The translations under genes were made by a program, and so were the position numbers. Of a stretch of 64,000 nt of DNA, positions 44,646 to 52,770 are shown in pieces (within the stretch, counting starts at the first letter, position 1; each line of letters opens with the position of its first letter). The notes below the pieces were generated by a model. That model ran no database searches. It was given only the letters and a program-made list of their open reading frames with translations, and had not been told where the DNA came from. Origin of the DNA: an uncultured Acetatifactor sp. (GTDB taxonomy: Bacteria > Bacillota > Clostridia > Lachnospirales > Lachnospiraceae); NCBI GenBank assembly GCA_910583845.1, contig CAJUAB010000013.1, positions 1-64,000 of the forward strand. Direction: 5' to 3'.

Positions 44646-45554
44646 ATGAAGAAACAGAAGAATAAGTTAGCGGGTCTTCAGAGACGTAAGGCAATAGCGG
44701 GATATATCTTCATAGCGCCTTTCATTATCGGATTTCTGGTGTTTATGGTCAAGCCCTTTATTCAGTCACTGTATATGAGTTTCTGTAATGTGGAGGTTGG
44801 CGCGGGCAGCTTTAATCCGGTGTGGGCAGGGCTTGAGAACTATAACCGGGCGTTTCGGATAGATCCGGAGTTTGTCAGGCTGCTGACGGAGGAAATCTCC
44901 AGGATGGTTATCGACTCTCTGGCCATCATGGTATTCAGCTTTTTTGTGGCACTGATTCTGAACCAGAAATTCAAGGGAAGGGCGTTGGTAAGAGCCATAT
45001 TTTTCCTGCCGGTTATCCTCTCATCCGGTGTTATACTGGGATTGGAGACAGAGAACTCGTTGATCTCCACAATGCAGGTGGCCATAGAGGAAAACACCTC
45101 CGGTGTCAGCATCACGGCGGCGGTGGAGGAAATCCTGCGGACGGCGGGCGTGGGCGTCAGAGCCTTTGAGAAGGTATTTGAAATTATAGACAATATCTAT
45201 AATATTGCAATTTCCTCCGGTATTCAGATTATTATTTTCCTGTCCGGCCTCCAGACGATCTCCACCAGTATGTATGAGGCGGCGGATATCGAGGGTTGTA
45301 CAAAGTGGGAGAGCCTGTGGAAGATTACTTTCCCCATGATCAGTTCCATGTTCCTGGTAAATTGGGTCTATACCATCATAGATTTCTGTATGAGGTCTGA
45401 TAATGAGGTGATAGAGAAGATCACCAAGGTTATGGTGCAGCAGATCAATTACGGTTTCTCATCGGCCATGACATGGATTTACTTCCTGATTGTAATCGCA
45501 TTTGTAGGTATCAGTTCGCTTATCATTTCAAAGGGGGTTTACTATTATGACTAA
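44646..45554 (+). CDS. Sugar ABC transporter permease (MalF/UgpA-like) 2
   Basis: 302 residues, six membrane segments and an EAA loop (YEAADIEGCTKWESLWKITFPMISS). Between the third and fourth segments there is an extra external stretch of about 70 residues (ETENSLISTMQVAIEENTS... to AFEKVF), longer than in the first permease. GAAAGGG upstream fits the ATG at 44646 better than the TTG at 44637. It overlaps the next permease by eight bases. Confidence 0.88.
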   Translation: MKKQKNKLAGLQRRKAIAGYIFIAPFIIGFLVFMVKPFIQSLYMSFCNVEVGAGSFNPVWAGLENYNRAFRIDPEFVRLLTEEISRMVIDSLAIMVFSFFVALILNQKFKGRALVRAIFFLPVILSSGVILGLETENSLISTMQVAIEENTSGVSITAAVEEILRTAGVGVRAFEKVFEIIDNIYNIAISSGIQIIIFLSGLQTISTSMYEAADIEGCTKWESLWKITFPMISSMFLVNWVYTIIDFCMRSDNEVIEKITKVMVQQINYGFSSAMTWIYFLIVIAFVGISSLIISKGVYYYD

Positions 45555-46551
45555 GGCAATTGCAAAACAGAAAAATAGTGGCTTCTGGGAGAGAAACAGA
45601 AAGTCGGAAGGTTACCTGCTGAAAAAGACGGTGCTGGATATCAGTCTTAAGATTTGCCGGTTCATCTTGCTGTTCGGTATGTGTTTTATGATCCTGCAGC
45701 CGATTTTTAATAAGATATCCGTCAGCTTTATGGCGGAGGAGGATCTGTACAGTCCCATGGTAGTCTCTATTCCGGAGCACTTCACCACGGAGAATTACCA
45801 GCTGGCGGCGGAACTTATGTCATACGGAGAGAGCATTGTCAACTCCCTGCTGATCTCTTTTTCTATCGCTGTTTTGCAGATTTCGGTCTGTACACTGGTG
45901 GGATACGGTTTTGCCAGGTTCAACTTCCCGCTTAAGAAGTTCTGGTTTGCCTGCGTGATGATGGTGGTGCTGGTGCCGCCGCAGACCATATCCACATCCC
46001 TGCACCTGCATTTCCGGTTTTTTGATATACTGGGGATCTTCAAGCTGGTCACAGGGAATTCTCTCAACCTGAGAGGATCGGTACTTCCTTATTATCTGAT
46101 GAGCGCAGGATGTATGGGGCTGAAAAACGGTCTGTATATTTATATGATCCGCCAGTTCTTCCGTAATATTCCCATGGAACTGGAGGAGGCGGCCTATGTG
46201 GACGGCTGTGGAACGCTCAAGACCTTTCTGCGGATTATGCTGCCGGACGCTACTCCCATATTGACGTCCTGCTTCCTCTTTTCCTTTGTATGGCAGTGGA
46301 CCGACGGATTTTACTCCAAACTGTTTTTGGGCAATACCAAGCTGGTGAGTACGTCTCTGTCCAGAATAGTAGACAGTCTGGCCGCGTTTTTGCAGCGGTT
46401 GCAGGGATCGCCGGTTACGCCCACCGTGGCCAAGACGGACTGTATTCTGTCTACCGGCACATTGATGATTATTATTCCGGTACTGATCCTGTATCTGTTT
46501 GCACAGAAGGGATTTGTGGAGAGTCTGAGCAGTTCCGGTATCAAGATGTAA
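45547..46551 (+). CDS. Sugar ABC transporter permease (MalG/UgpE-like) 2
   Basis: 334 residues, six membrane segments and the EAA loop (LEEAAYVDGCGTLKTFLRIMLPDATP). The start overlaps the preceding gene, with AAAGGGGG inside that gene serving as ribosome site. With the permease at 44646 and the lipoprotein at 46711 it forms the second importer. As with the first, no ATPase gene is nearby. Confidence 0.88.
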   Translation: MTKAIAKQKNSGFWERNRKSEGYLLKKTVLDISLKICRFILLFGMCFMILQPIFNKISVSFMAEEDLYSPMVVSIPEHFTTENYQLAAELMSYGESIVNSLLISFSIAVLQISVCTLVGYGFARFNFPLKKFWFACVMMVVLVPPQTISTSLHLHFRFFDILGIFKLVTGNSLNLRGSVLPYYLMSAGCMGLKNGLYIYMIRQFFRNIPMELEEAAYVDGCGTLKTFLRIMLPDATPILTSCFLFSFVWQWTDGFYSKLFLGNTKLVSTSLSRIVDSLAAFLQRLQGSPVTPTVAKTDCILSTGTLMIIIPVLILYLFAQKGFVESLSSSGIKM

Positions 46552-46583
46552 GGCATAATTGTCGCTATAGCTTCCCGCACAGT

Positions 46584-46682
46584 GGCGTCATCCCGGAAAA
46601 GATATTGTGACGCCGTGCCGGTTCGGGATTCTATATAGAGTAACTGTGTCTGCCGTATAGCTTTGGCATATACACAGCAGAC
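46584..46682 (+). other. Hairpins between permease 2 and its binding-protein gene
   Basis: GGCGTCA (46584-46590) pairs with TGACGCC (46608-46614). Downstream, CTGTGT (46644-46649) can pair with ACACAG (46672-46677), or GTCTGC (46648-46653) with GCAGAC (46677-46682). None has a T-run. Such hairpins between permeases and the binding-protein gene can set unequal expression by mRNA processing or stability; that role is inferred. Confidence 0.35.
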
Positions 46683-46710
46683 GCGTAATTTGAACAGGAG
46701 GATATGAAAA

Positions 46711-48204
46711 ATGAAAAGTAAACTCGTAAAGAAAGTAATCGCGGCATCTCTGGCGACAGTGATGACGGTGGGACTGGCCGCATGTGGCAATGAGCCCACT
46801 TCCGCTCCCGGCAGCAGCACTCCCGACGCTTCCACACCGGAGCAGTCCGAAGCCAACACTCCGGCGGAGTCCACTCCCGCGGAATCCACTCCTGAGGAGT
46901 CTTCCGCACCCGAGGAGGAAGTGAGCCCCTACACTGTTTTGACCGATGAGAACGGCAATGTATATGACCTGGGCGGTATGGAGATCATCATGCGTGACTG
47001 GTGGTCCGGTGATCCCGCTGATCCTGTCAACGATTATGAGGAAGCCCGCGATGCTTACCGTGAGTGGATTCAGGAGACTTACAACTTTACCTTCAAACAG
47101 CAGGCGATCTCTGACTGGGGCAGCGCGCCGCAGGATTTTGTAGATTATTCCACCGCAGGCGGTGATGAGAACTATATCTTTATACTGCGCGAGGACGCGG
47201 CTACCACAGCTGCTATGAACAACAATCTGATGTATGATCTGGCTACTCTGGACTGCCTGGATTTCTCCGAGGCGAAGTGGGGACCGGGCGTACATAAGCT
47301 GATGAGCAAAGGTGATTCCATCTATTGTATGTATGCTGGTGATACCGAGCCCCGTACCGGCGTTTTCTGGAACAAGAGACTGCTGGAGGAGGCAGGTGTT
47401 GATCCCAACAAGCCTTATGAGCTGCAGGAGGCAGGTGAGTGGACATGGGATGCGTTTACGGATCTGATGTCTCAGGTACAGAGGGATACCGACAATGACG
47501 GCGTGATTGATATTGCCGGTATGGCATTCAACAACAGAGTGTTCTTTAATAACGCCGTGTACTCCAACAACGGTGACTATGTAGGCCAGGAGAACGGTCA
47601 GTATGTATATAAGCTGGAGTCCGATGAGACTCTGGAGGCTCTGGAGTGGGCTGTGAAGGCTCTGGCGGATTACCGTCTGGTTGATCCTGAGGGCAGTGAG
47701 TGGGATTACTACAAGAATGCCTGGATGAATGGCGAGTATGTCTTCTGCGTAGAAGATGCCTACTGCGCGGGCAGCACCGCTGACGGCAAGCAGTGGGGCG
47801 CTATGGAGGATGAGTACGGTTTCGTATGCTTCCCTAAGGGACCCAAGGCCAGCGATTACACCAATATCTATGTCAACAATCCTGTAGCTATCCCTGCCTG
47901 CTATGATGCGGACAAGGCCTGGAAGCTGGCGTTTGCTTACAATCTGTGGACTGATCCCATTCCCGGATATGAGGATTATGAGGCTTGGAAGCCCGGCTAC
48001 TACAAGAACTTCCCTGACACAGAGGCAGTTGATTATACCATTACCCGTATGATGACCAATGGCCGCGTTACCTACCATGGCCTGATCGGCAATATGGATA
48101 TCGGCGCTGAGCTGCTGGATAAGCTGCCCGGTTCTGTTGTATCCGAGCAGGTGGAGGCAATCAGAGATACCTGGCAGGCATACATTGCGGAAGCAAATAA
48201 ATAA
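46711..48204 (+). CDS. Sugar ABC transporter substrate-binding lipoprotein 2
   Basis: 497 residues. The lipobox is VGLAAC (Cys25), followed by a Ser/Thr/Pro/Glu-rich linker to about residue 70 and a type-1 solute-binding fold (IIMRDWWSGDPADPVNDYEEA, GVFWNKRLLEEAGVDPNKP). AGGAGG at 46696-46701 fits the ATG at 46711. The codon choice is noticeably richer in preferred NNT/NNC codons than in neighbouring genes, consistent with high expression. Last gene of the second importer, followed by a strong hairpin. Likely ligand: (arabino)xylo-oligosaccharides. Confidence 0.88.
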   Translation: MKSKLVKKVIAASLATVMTVGLAACGNEPTSAPGSSTPDASTPEQSEANTPAESTPAESTPEESSAPEEEVSPYTVLTDENGNVYDLGGMEIIMRDWWSGDPADPVNDYEEARDAYREWIQETYNFTFKQQAISDWGSAPQDFVDYSTAGGDENYIFILREDAATTAAMNNNLMYDLATLDCLDFSEAKWGPGVHKLMSKGDSIYCMYAGDTEPRTGVFWNKRLLEEAGVDPNKPYELQEAGEWTWDAFTDLMSQVQRDTDNDGVIDIAGMAFNNRVFFNNAVYSNNGDYVGQENGQYVYKLESDETLEALEWAVKALADYRLVDPEGSEWDYYKNAWMNGEYVFCVEDAYCAGSTADGKQWGAMEDEYGFVCFPKGPKASDYTNIYVNNPVAIPACYDADKAWKLAFAYNLWTDPIPGYEDYEAWKPGYYKNFPDTEAVDYTITRMMTNGRVTYHGLIGNMDIGAELLDKLPGSVVSEQVEAIRDTWQAYIAEANK

Positions 48205-48249
48205 GCCGTTGCAGGACATTGTTCTGTATCAACAACTAAAATAAGACTT

Positions 48250-48297
48250 ATGTGTAAAGTGGGTGGTGTTTTTCCGGGCACCGCCCACTTTTGCACA
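48250..48297 (+). terminator. Stem-loop terminator after the binding-protein gene
   Basis: AAAGTGGGTGGTG and CACCGCCCACTTT form a 13-pair stem with one G-T pair, extended outward by ATGTG/CACAT. The T-run lies partly within the stem, so it may terminate only part of the transcripts and leave the GH43 gene downstream with read-through expression. Confidence 0.55.
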
Positions 48298-48372
48298 TAT
48301 TGACGATTCTGTCACTCGCGGAAAGAGTTTCGCAATTGGCTTTGTTATATGGACGCGAAAGGAGAAAAACAA

Positions 48373-50004
48373 TTGGCACTGTACGCAAAAAATCCAATTA
48401 TGCCGGGGTTTTACCCGGACCCCAGTATCTGCGCGGTGGGGGAGGACTATTATCTGGTGAACTCTACGTTTGCCTATTTTCCCGGATTACCGGTACTGCA
48501 CAGCAGGGATCTGGTACACTGGGAGCAGATCGGCAATGTGATGGACCGGGCATCCCAGCTGCCGCTGGACGGCGCGGGTCACTCCCAGGGACTGTTCGCT
48601 CCCACAATCCGCTGTCATGAGGGCATATTTTATGTGATCTGTACCAATGTGTCTCACGGGGGCAATTATGTGGTTACTGCTGAAAATCCTGAGGGGCCAT
48701 GGTCGGAACCTCATTACCTGGAGGGAGCGGACGGCATTGACCCCAGTCTGTTTTTCGATGAGGACGGAAAATGCTATTATATCGGTACGCATCCCAACCC
48801 GGAGGGTTGTAGATACAATGGCGATTGGTTTATCTGGATTCAGGAGCTGGATCTGAATACCTGGAAGCTGGTGGGAGAACACAAGAATGTGTGGAACGGC
48901 GCTATGCGTGATGTACACTGGCCGGAGGGGCCTCATCTGTACAGAAAGGGCGAGTACTATTATATCCTTCATGCCGAAGGAGGGACGGGGCCGGAGCATG
49001 CGGTGAGCGTGTGCCGCAGTAAGAATATCTGGGGGCCGTATGAGAACAATTTCTGTAACCCCATTTTGACACACAGACATCTGGGCCAGGCATATCCTGT
49101 CAAGTACGTAGGCCATGGAGATCTGATCCGGACTCCGGCGGGAGAATGGTATATGACCATGCTGGCGGTGCGGCCATTGGAGGGCTTCACCACTATGGGA
49201 AGAGAGACTTTTCTGGCAAAAGTGACCTGGGAGAATGACTGGCCGGTGGTCAATGCGGGAGTGGGCCAGCTGACGGAGCAGGTGGAGATTCATCTGCCGC
49301 AGTGGCTGCCGGAGCAGGACCCGGACAGCTTTACCAGCCGCAGCGGCGGCCGCAACGCCGTACCCGGCAGCGACAGGAGTTATGACTTTACCCGTATGGA
49401 TACTTTAGGGGATGAATTTCTCTATCTCCGCAATCCTCAGATGTCCCATTATGTTTTGGAGGCAGGAAAGGGCTTGTATCTTACCGCGGATTCTGTTACA
49501 CTGAAAGAACAGGGGAGTCCCAGCTATGTGGGGATTCGCCAGCAGCATCACAATTTCCGCGTGGAGGCGGACCTGGCGATGGGGCAGTTCCTTCGGAAGG
49601 ATGCGGATCTTGTGGGGGGACAGAATGAGGGAGGCAGGTGCCGTGCAGGCCTGGCGCTTCTACAGAGCAACTTATATCATCTGCGCCTGGAAGTAAATCA
49701 GGGCGGGCTGGAAGTCATTCTGTGCCAGAACGGTACAGACGGGACAGGAGGTCTGGTGCCGCTGCCCGCGCAAGGCCCTGATGAAACACTCCGGCTTTTT
49801 ATTCAGGTGGACGGCCTGAGAGCCACGGCAGGATACATTGTGGATTCTGTGGAAACCCCGGTGGCGGCGGACTTAGGCATTCGCTGTCTTTCCACGGAGG
49901 TAGCCGGAGGCTTTGTGGGCTGCACCGCCGGGATCTACGCAGCGGCGGAGAATGAGGACTGTCGCGTGTTGTTTACCGGCTTTTCCTATAGAAAAACAGT
50001 TTAA
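48373..50004 (+). CDS. GH43 beta-xylosidase (XynB-like)
   Basis: 543 residues. The start is taken as TTG at 48373 because AAAGGAG at 48358-48364 is eight bases away; the in-frame ATG at 48349 has no ribosome site and would place that motif inside the gene. Asp16 (FYPDPS), Asp123 (GIDPS) and Glu185 (WPEGPH) are the base, modulator and acid. A C-terminal beta-sandwich (about 325-540) completes the classical xylosidase/arabinofuranosidase layout. No signal peptide. It should hydrolyse imported xylo-oligosaccharides to xylose. It follows the second importer, whose terminator may be leaky. Confidence 0.88.
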   Translation: MALYAKNPIMPGFYPDPSICAVGEDYYLVNSTFAYFPGLPVLHSRDLVHWEQIGNVMDRASQLPLDGAGHSQGLFAPTIRCHEGIFYVICTNVSHGGNYVVTAENPEGPWSEPHYLEGADGIDPSLFFDEDGKCYYIGTHPNPEGCRYNGDWFIWIQELDLNTWKLVGEHKNVWNGAMRDVHWPEGPHLYRKGEYYYILHAEGGTGPEHAVSVCRSKNIWGPYENNFCNPILTHRHLGQAYPVKYVGHGDLIRTPAGEWYMTMLAVRPLEGFTTMGRETFLAKVTWENDWPVVNAGVGQLTEQVEIHLPQWLPEQDPDSFTSRSGGRNAVPGSDRSYDFTRMDTLGDEFLYLRNPQMSHYVLEAGKGLYLTADSVTLKEQGSPSYVGIRQQHHNFRVEADLAMGQFLRKDADLVGGQNEGGRCRAGLALLQSNLYHLRLEVNQGGLEVILCQNGTDGTGGLVPLPAQGPDETLRLFIQVDGLRATAGYIVDSVETPVAADLGIRCLSTEVAGGFVGCTAGIYAAAENEDCRVLFTGFSYRKTV

Positions 50005-50086
50005 AAACAGCGGGAACATCTGATACGGACTACAGAAGCATTTCCTTTCAGAGATAACATAGGCGGCTTCGGTTGGCGCTGGTACT

Positions 50087-50116
50087 CCATCCGGTTTTCA
50101 GGAAGGAACCGGATGG
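50087..50116 (+). other. Hairpin in the gap before the duplicated U32-like gene
   Basis: CCATCCGGTT (50087-50096) pairs perfectly with AACCGGATGG (50107-50116) around a ten-base loop. No T-run follows. It lies 42 bases before the next start codon and could modulate expression or mark an mRNA processing point. Confidence 0.35.
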
Positions 50117-50158
50117 AGCTCTGGTATAGATCACTTTGGAGAGAGGAAACAGTTTACC

Positions 50159-52111
50159 ATGGAAGTAAATTTTCATCTGCCTGGCCTGCGCCAGAATTAT
50201 CCTTTGAATATGCTGGTGCTGAGTATGTTGAAGCAAAAGCCGGAATGGTTCAGAGAGGGAGTGCGTATTGCCTCCTTCTTTGGAGAGTTTCCCACTTCGC
50301 TGTGGAACGGGGGCAGGCCATCCAATTATGACCAATGCGATGCCGCTTTTATACAGTATGCGGTGAAAAGTATCAATGCGGAGGGGGTGCCGGTTCGCTA
50401 TACATACACCAACATGCTTCTTACCGAGGAAGATCTTAATGACCCTTACTGCAATTTCTGCATGCAGGCGGCGGATAACGGGTTGAACGAGGTCATGATT
50501 TTTTCGCCGGTTCTGGAGAAATATATCAGAGACAAATATCCCGGCTACAAAATAAACAGTTCCACCTGTAAGGAGATCCGGGATATCAACCAGGTCAATG
50601 AGGAGTTAAAGAAGGATTACTATCTGGTAGTATTGGATTATAATTTCAACAACAGATTTGAAGAGCTGGAAAAGATTGAGGACAAGGCGCGCTGTGAGAT
50701 ATTGGTAAATGCCGTGTGCGTGCCGGACTGCCCCCGCAGGTCCGCCCATTATCAGAATGTTGCCAGAAATCAGCGGATTCTGTTGGAAAACCGGGAGCTT
50801 CCCCCAGAGCAGCGAAAACCTCTGGAACCGTGGAGCTGTGAATACGGTGAATATAACTGCATATACACAATTCAGAATTACAACACCTATGTATCGCCGG
50901 AGGATATCTGGGATAAATATGTGCCAATGGGCTTTCATCACTTCAAAATTGAAGGCAGGACCGCTAATATTTTCTCTCTGGTAGAGACTTACACCCACTA
51001 CCTGATCCGTCCGGAAAAGCAGGGGGAAGTGCGGATTATGCTGCTTAACAATCTGGTGAGCAGCAAGGTTATCACGGTGAATCCACCCCAGAACCGTCCG
51101 TTTGCCGTAGGTACAGAGGGGATGGCGGCCGGTCTTCCGCAGGAGGGGAACCGGCGGGAAGTACAGAAGACTCCCAAAGAGGTGAAGGGTATGGAACGAG
51201 AGATATATTGGCATCTGCCGGGTTTCTGCTATTTCAGGATGCTGAACCAGGTCATCATGAATATGATGAAGGATTATCCCGACAAATTCCGGGAGGGATA
51301 TCGCATCGGGTCTGTGTATGGCACATTTCCCGGAGCCATCTGGAATGGAGGACGGGTTTCTTTTGGCCTGACCTGCAAGCGGGACATGGAAAATATTCTG
51401 AAAATTTACAACAGCAGGGGAATCCCTGTGCGCTTTACCTGGACCAATTCCCTGATGGAGGAAAAGCACCTTCAGGACACTTATTGCAACCTGATTATGA
51501 GACTGGCGGACAATGGGCTGAATCAGGTATTGGTCAACACGCCGGTGCTTGAAAGTTACATTCGCCGGGAGTATCCCCGGTATCCTCTGATTTCCTCCAC
51601 CACCAAGAGGATTACGGATCTGAAGAGCTTGCAGGAGGAGCTGGATCAGGACTATTACCTTGTGGTGCTGGATTACGATCTGAATCATGATCTCCAGGTA
51701 CTGGAAGCCATCAGCCCACAGGCCCGGCGGGTGGAGATTCTGGTCAATGAGGTGTGCTATCCGGGCTGTGCCATGCGGGCGGAACATTATCGCCAGCAGT
51801 CCAGGTTACAGCTGGAATATGACATCCATACAGGATTTCCCTGCCCCAATTCCTCTACCCCGCGCACGTTTGAGGAGTGCATGGACCGGCCTGCCTTTAT
51901 CAGCAATGAGCAGATTGGCAGTTATATCGAGAGAGGATTCTGTAATTTCAAGATCGCGGGGCGGGGGATGCCCCAGGATTATGTGAAGGAGTCCTATCTG
52001 TATTTTCTGGTCAAAGAGGAGCACAGAGAGTTTATCCGTGGGAAAATAGATGCTCTGCTGGCGCAGTTCAAGGCGGCCCAGCAGGGACTGCCGCCCAGGC
52101 GGCCAAGATAG
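50159..52111 (+). CDS. Tandemly duplicated U32-peptidase-like protein
   Basis: 650 residues built from two related halves (about 1-320 and 345-640). Shared blocks are HLPG, FREG-RI, WNGGR, DxYCNxxMxxADNGLN, PVLE-YIR, a DYYLVVLDY strand and EILVN-VC-P-C. Each half ends in FKI(E/A)GR, a phrase typical of U32-family barrels. Cysteines at the VCVPDC and VCYPGC sites and in the DPYC/DTYC sites are shared and could bind metal or an Fe-S cluster. No signal peptide or membrane segment. Met345 at the junction suggests two ancestral genes fused. U32 relatives include peptidases and tRNA/ubiquinone hydroxylation proteins; the role here is unknown. Confidence 0.6.
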   Translation: MEVNFHLPGLRQNYPLNMLVLSMLKQKPEWFREGVRIASFFGEFPTSLWNGGRPSNYDQCDAAFIQYAVKSINAEGVPVRYTYTNMLLTEEDLNDPYCNFCMQAADNGLNEVMIFSPVLEKYIRDKYPGYKINSSTCKEIRDINQVNEELKKDYYLVVLDYNFNNRFEELEKIEDKARCEILVNAVCVPDCPRRSAHYQNVARNQRILLENRELPPEQRKPLEPWSCEYGEYNCIYTIQNYNTYVSPEDIWDKYVPMGFHHFKIEGRTANIFSLVETYTHYLIRPEKQGEVRIMLLNNLVSSKVITVNPPQNRPFAVGTEGMAAGLPQEGNRREVQKTPKEVKGMEREIYWHLPGFCYFRMLNQVIMNMMKDYPDKFREGYRIGSVYGTFPGAIWNGGRVSFGLTCKRDMENILKIYNSRGIPVRFTWTNSLMEEKHLQDTYCNLIMRLADNGLNQVLVNTPVLESYIRREYPRYPLISSTTKRITDLKSLQEELDQDYYLVVLDYDLNHDLQVLEAISPQARRVEILVNEVCYPGCAMRAEHYRQQSRLQLEYDIHTGFPCPNSSTPRTFEECMDRPAFISNEQIGSYIERGFCNFKIAGRGMPQDYVKESYLYFLVKEEHREFIRGKIDALLAQFKAAQQGLPPRRPR

Positions 52112-52216
52112 TCTGCCGTCCCCCGCATCGGCGGCAGAGGCATCTGCCCGCTTTGCGGCAGCTGGCGGAAGCTGCATTGGTACACAAAAAAAACAAACAA
52201 ATCCAGCTGGAACCTC

Positions 52217-52245
52217 TTGTAAAATCAAAGGGTTTATCGTATAGT
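52217..52245 (+). promoter_or_regulatory. Sigma-A promoter of the XRE regulator
   Basis: TTGTAA (52217-52222) and TATAGT (52240-52245) are separated by exactly 17 bases. The start codon at 52290 lies about 40 bases beyond the predicted transcription start. Confidence 0.7.
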
Positions 52246-52289
52246 AGAATTAGAAAGGCAATAAACCCATGATATTTGGAGGAAGGATC

Positions 52290-52640
52290 ATGACAAAAGC
52301 TGAGATTTTGAAAAGAGAAATTTTGAGACAGTATCGCAGTGTTCGTCAGTTTGCCTTGGAGATGAATATCCCGTATAGTACATTGGTAACAGCATTGGAG
52401 CGTGGCATCGAAGGGATGGCTTATGGCACTGTGATCAGGATGTGTGACAAGTTGAGCTTAAACCCTGTGGATTTTACTTCGTTGGAAAGGGATGCTTCTC
52501 TGGGAGCGCAACTTTTGGAGAACAGGGTGATGCAGAACTATGTGAAGCTGAACCAGGAGGGCAGGGATAAGATTCTGGATCTGATGGATGATTTCGTACA
52601 GATTGAAAAGTATAAGCAGAAGACCAAGAAAAAGCCATGA
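52290..52640 (+). CDS. Small XRE/Cro-type helix-turn-helix regulator
   Basis: 116 residues. Residues about 10-65 contain a Cro-type helix-turn-helix (VRQFALEMNIPYSTLVTALERG, then AYGTVIRMCDKLSL). The rest is a helical tail ending in Lys-rich residues. The ATG at 52290 follows GGAGGAAGG; a seven-codon longer frame is rejected. It has its own promoter and a strong terminator, so it is a single-gene unit. Such lone regulators are common in Clostridia, and its targets are unknown. Confidence 0.8.
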   Translation: MTKAEILKREILRQYRSVRQFALEMNIPYSTLVTALERGIEGMAYGTVIRMCDKLSLNPVDFTSLERDASLGAQLLENRVMQNYVKLNQEGRDKILDLMDDFVQIEKYKQKTKKKP

Positions 52641-52669
52641 TTTCCACGCATCGTACATGTACAATATAT

Positions 52670-52711
52670 AAAAGGCAGGGGATTGATAAACTCTAAATCC
52701 CCTGCCTTTTT
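52670..52711. terminator. Strong two-way terminator
   Basis: AAAAGGCAGGGGATT (52670-52684) and AATCCCCTGCCTTTT (52696-52710) form a perfect 15-pair stem, with T-runs on both strands. It ends the XRE gene and can also end the leftward FliD-like gene. Confidence 0.88.
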
Positions 52712-52719
52712 GATTTATG

Positions 52720-52754
52720 ACAATAGAATCCTCGCGGAGCGTGGATTCTATTGT
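52720..52754. repeat. Perfect 12-base inverted repeat
   Basis: ACAATAGAATCC (52720-52731) and GGATTCTATTGT (52743-52754) form a perfect stem around 11 bases, directly after the FliD-like stop codon on the minus strand. It probably assists termination or stabilises the leftward mRNA ahead of the stronger terminator. Confidence 0.5.
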
Positions 52755-52770
52755 TTGTTGCTGTGTGGAC

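Noticed and set aside
48349..48372. ATG start for the 48.4-kb GH43 gene
   Set aside because: No ribosome site precedes it, while AAAGGAG is ideally spaced before the in-frame TTG at 48373.
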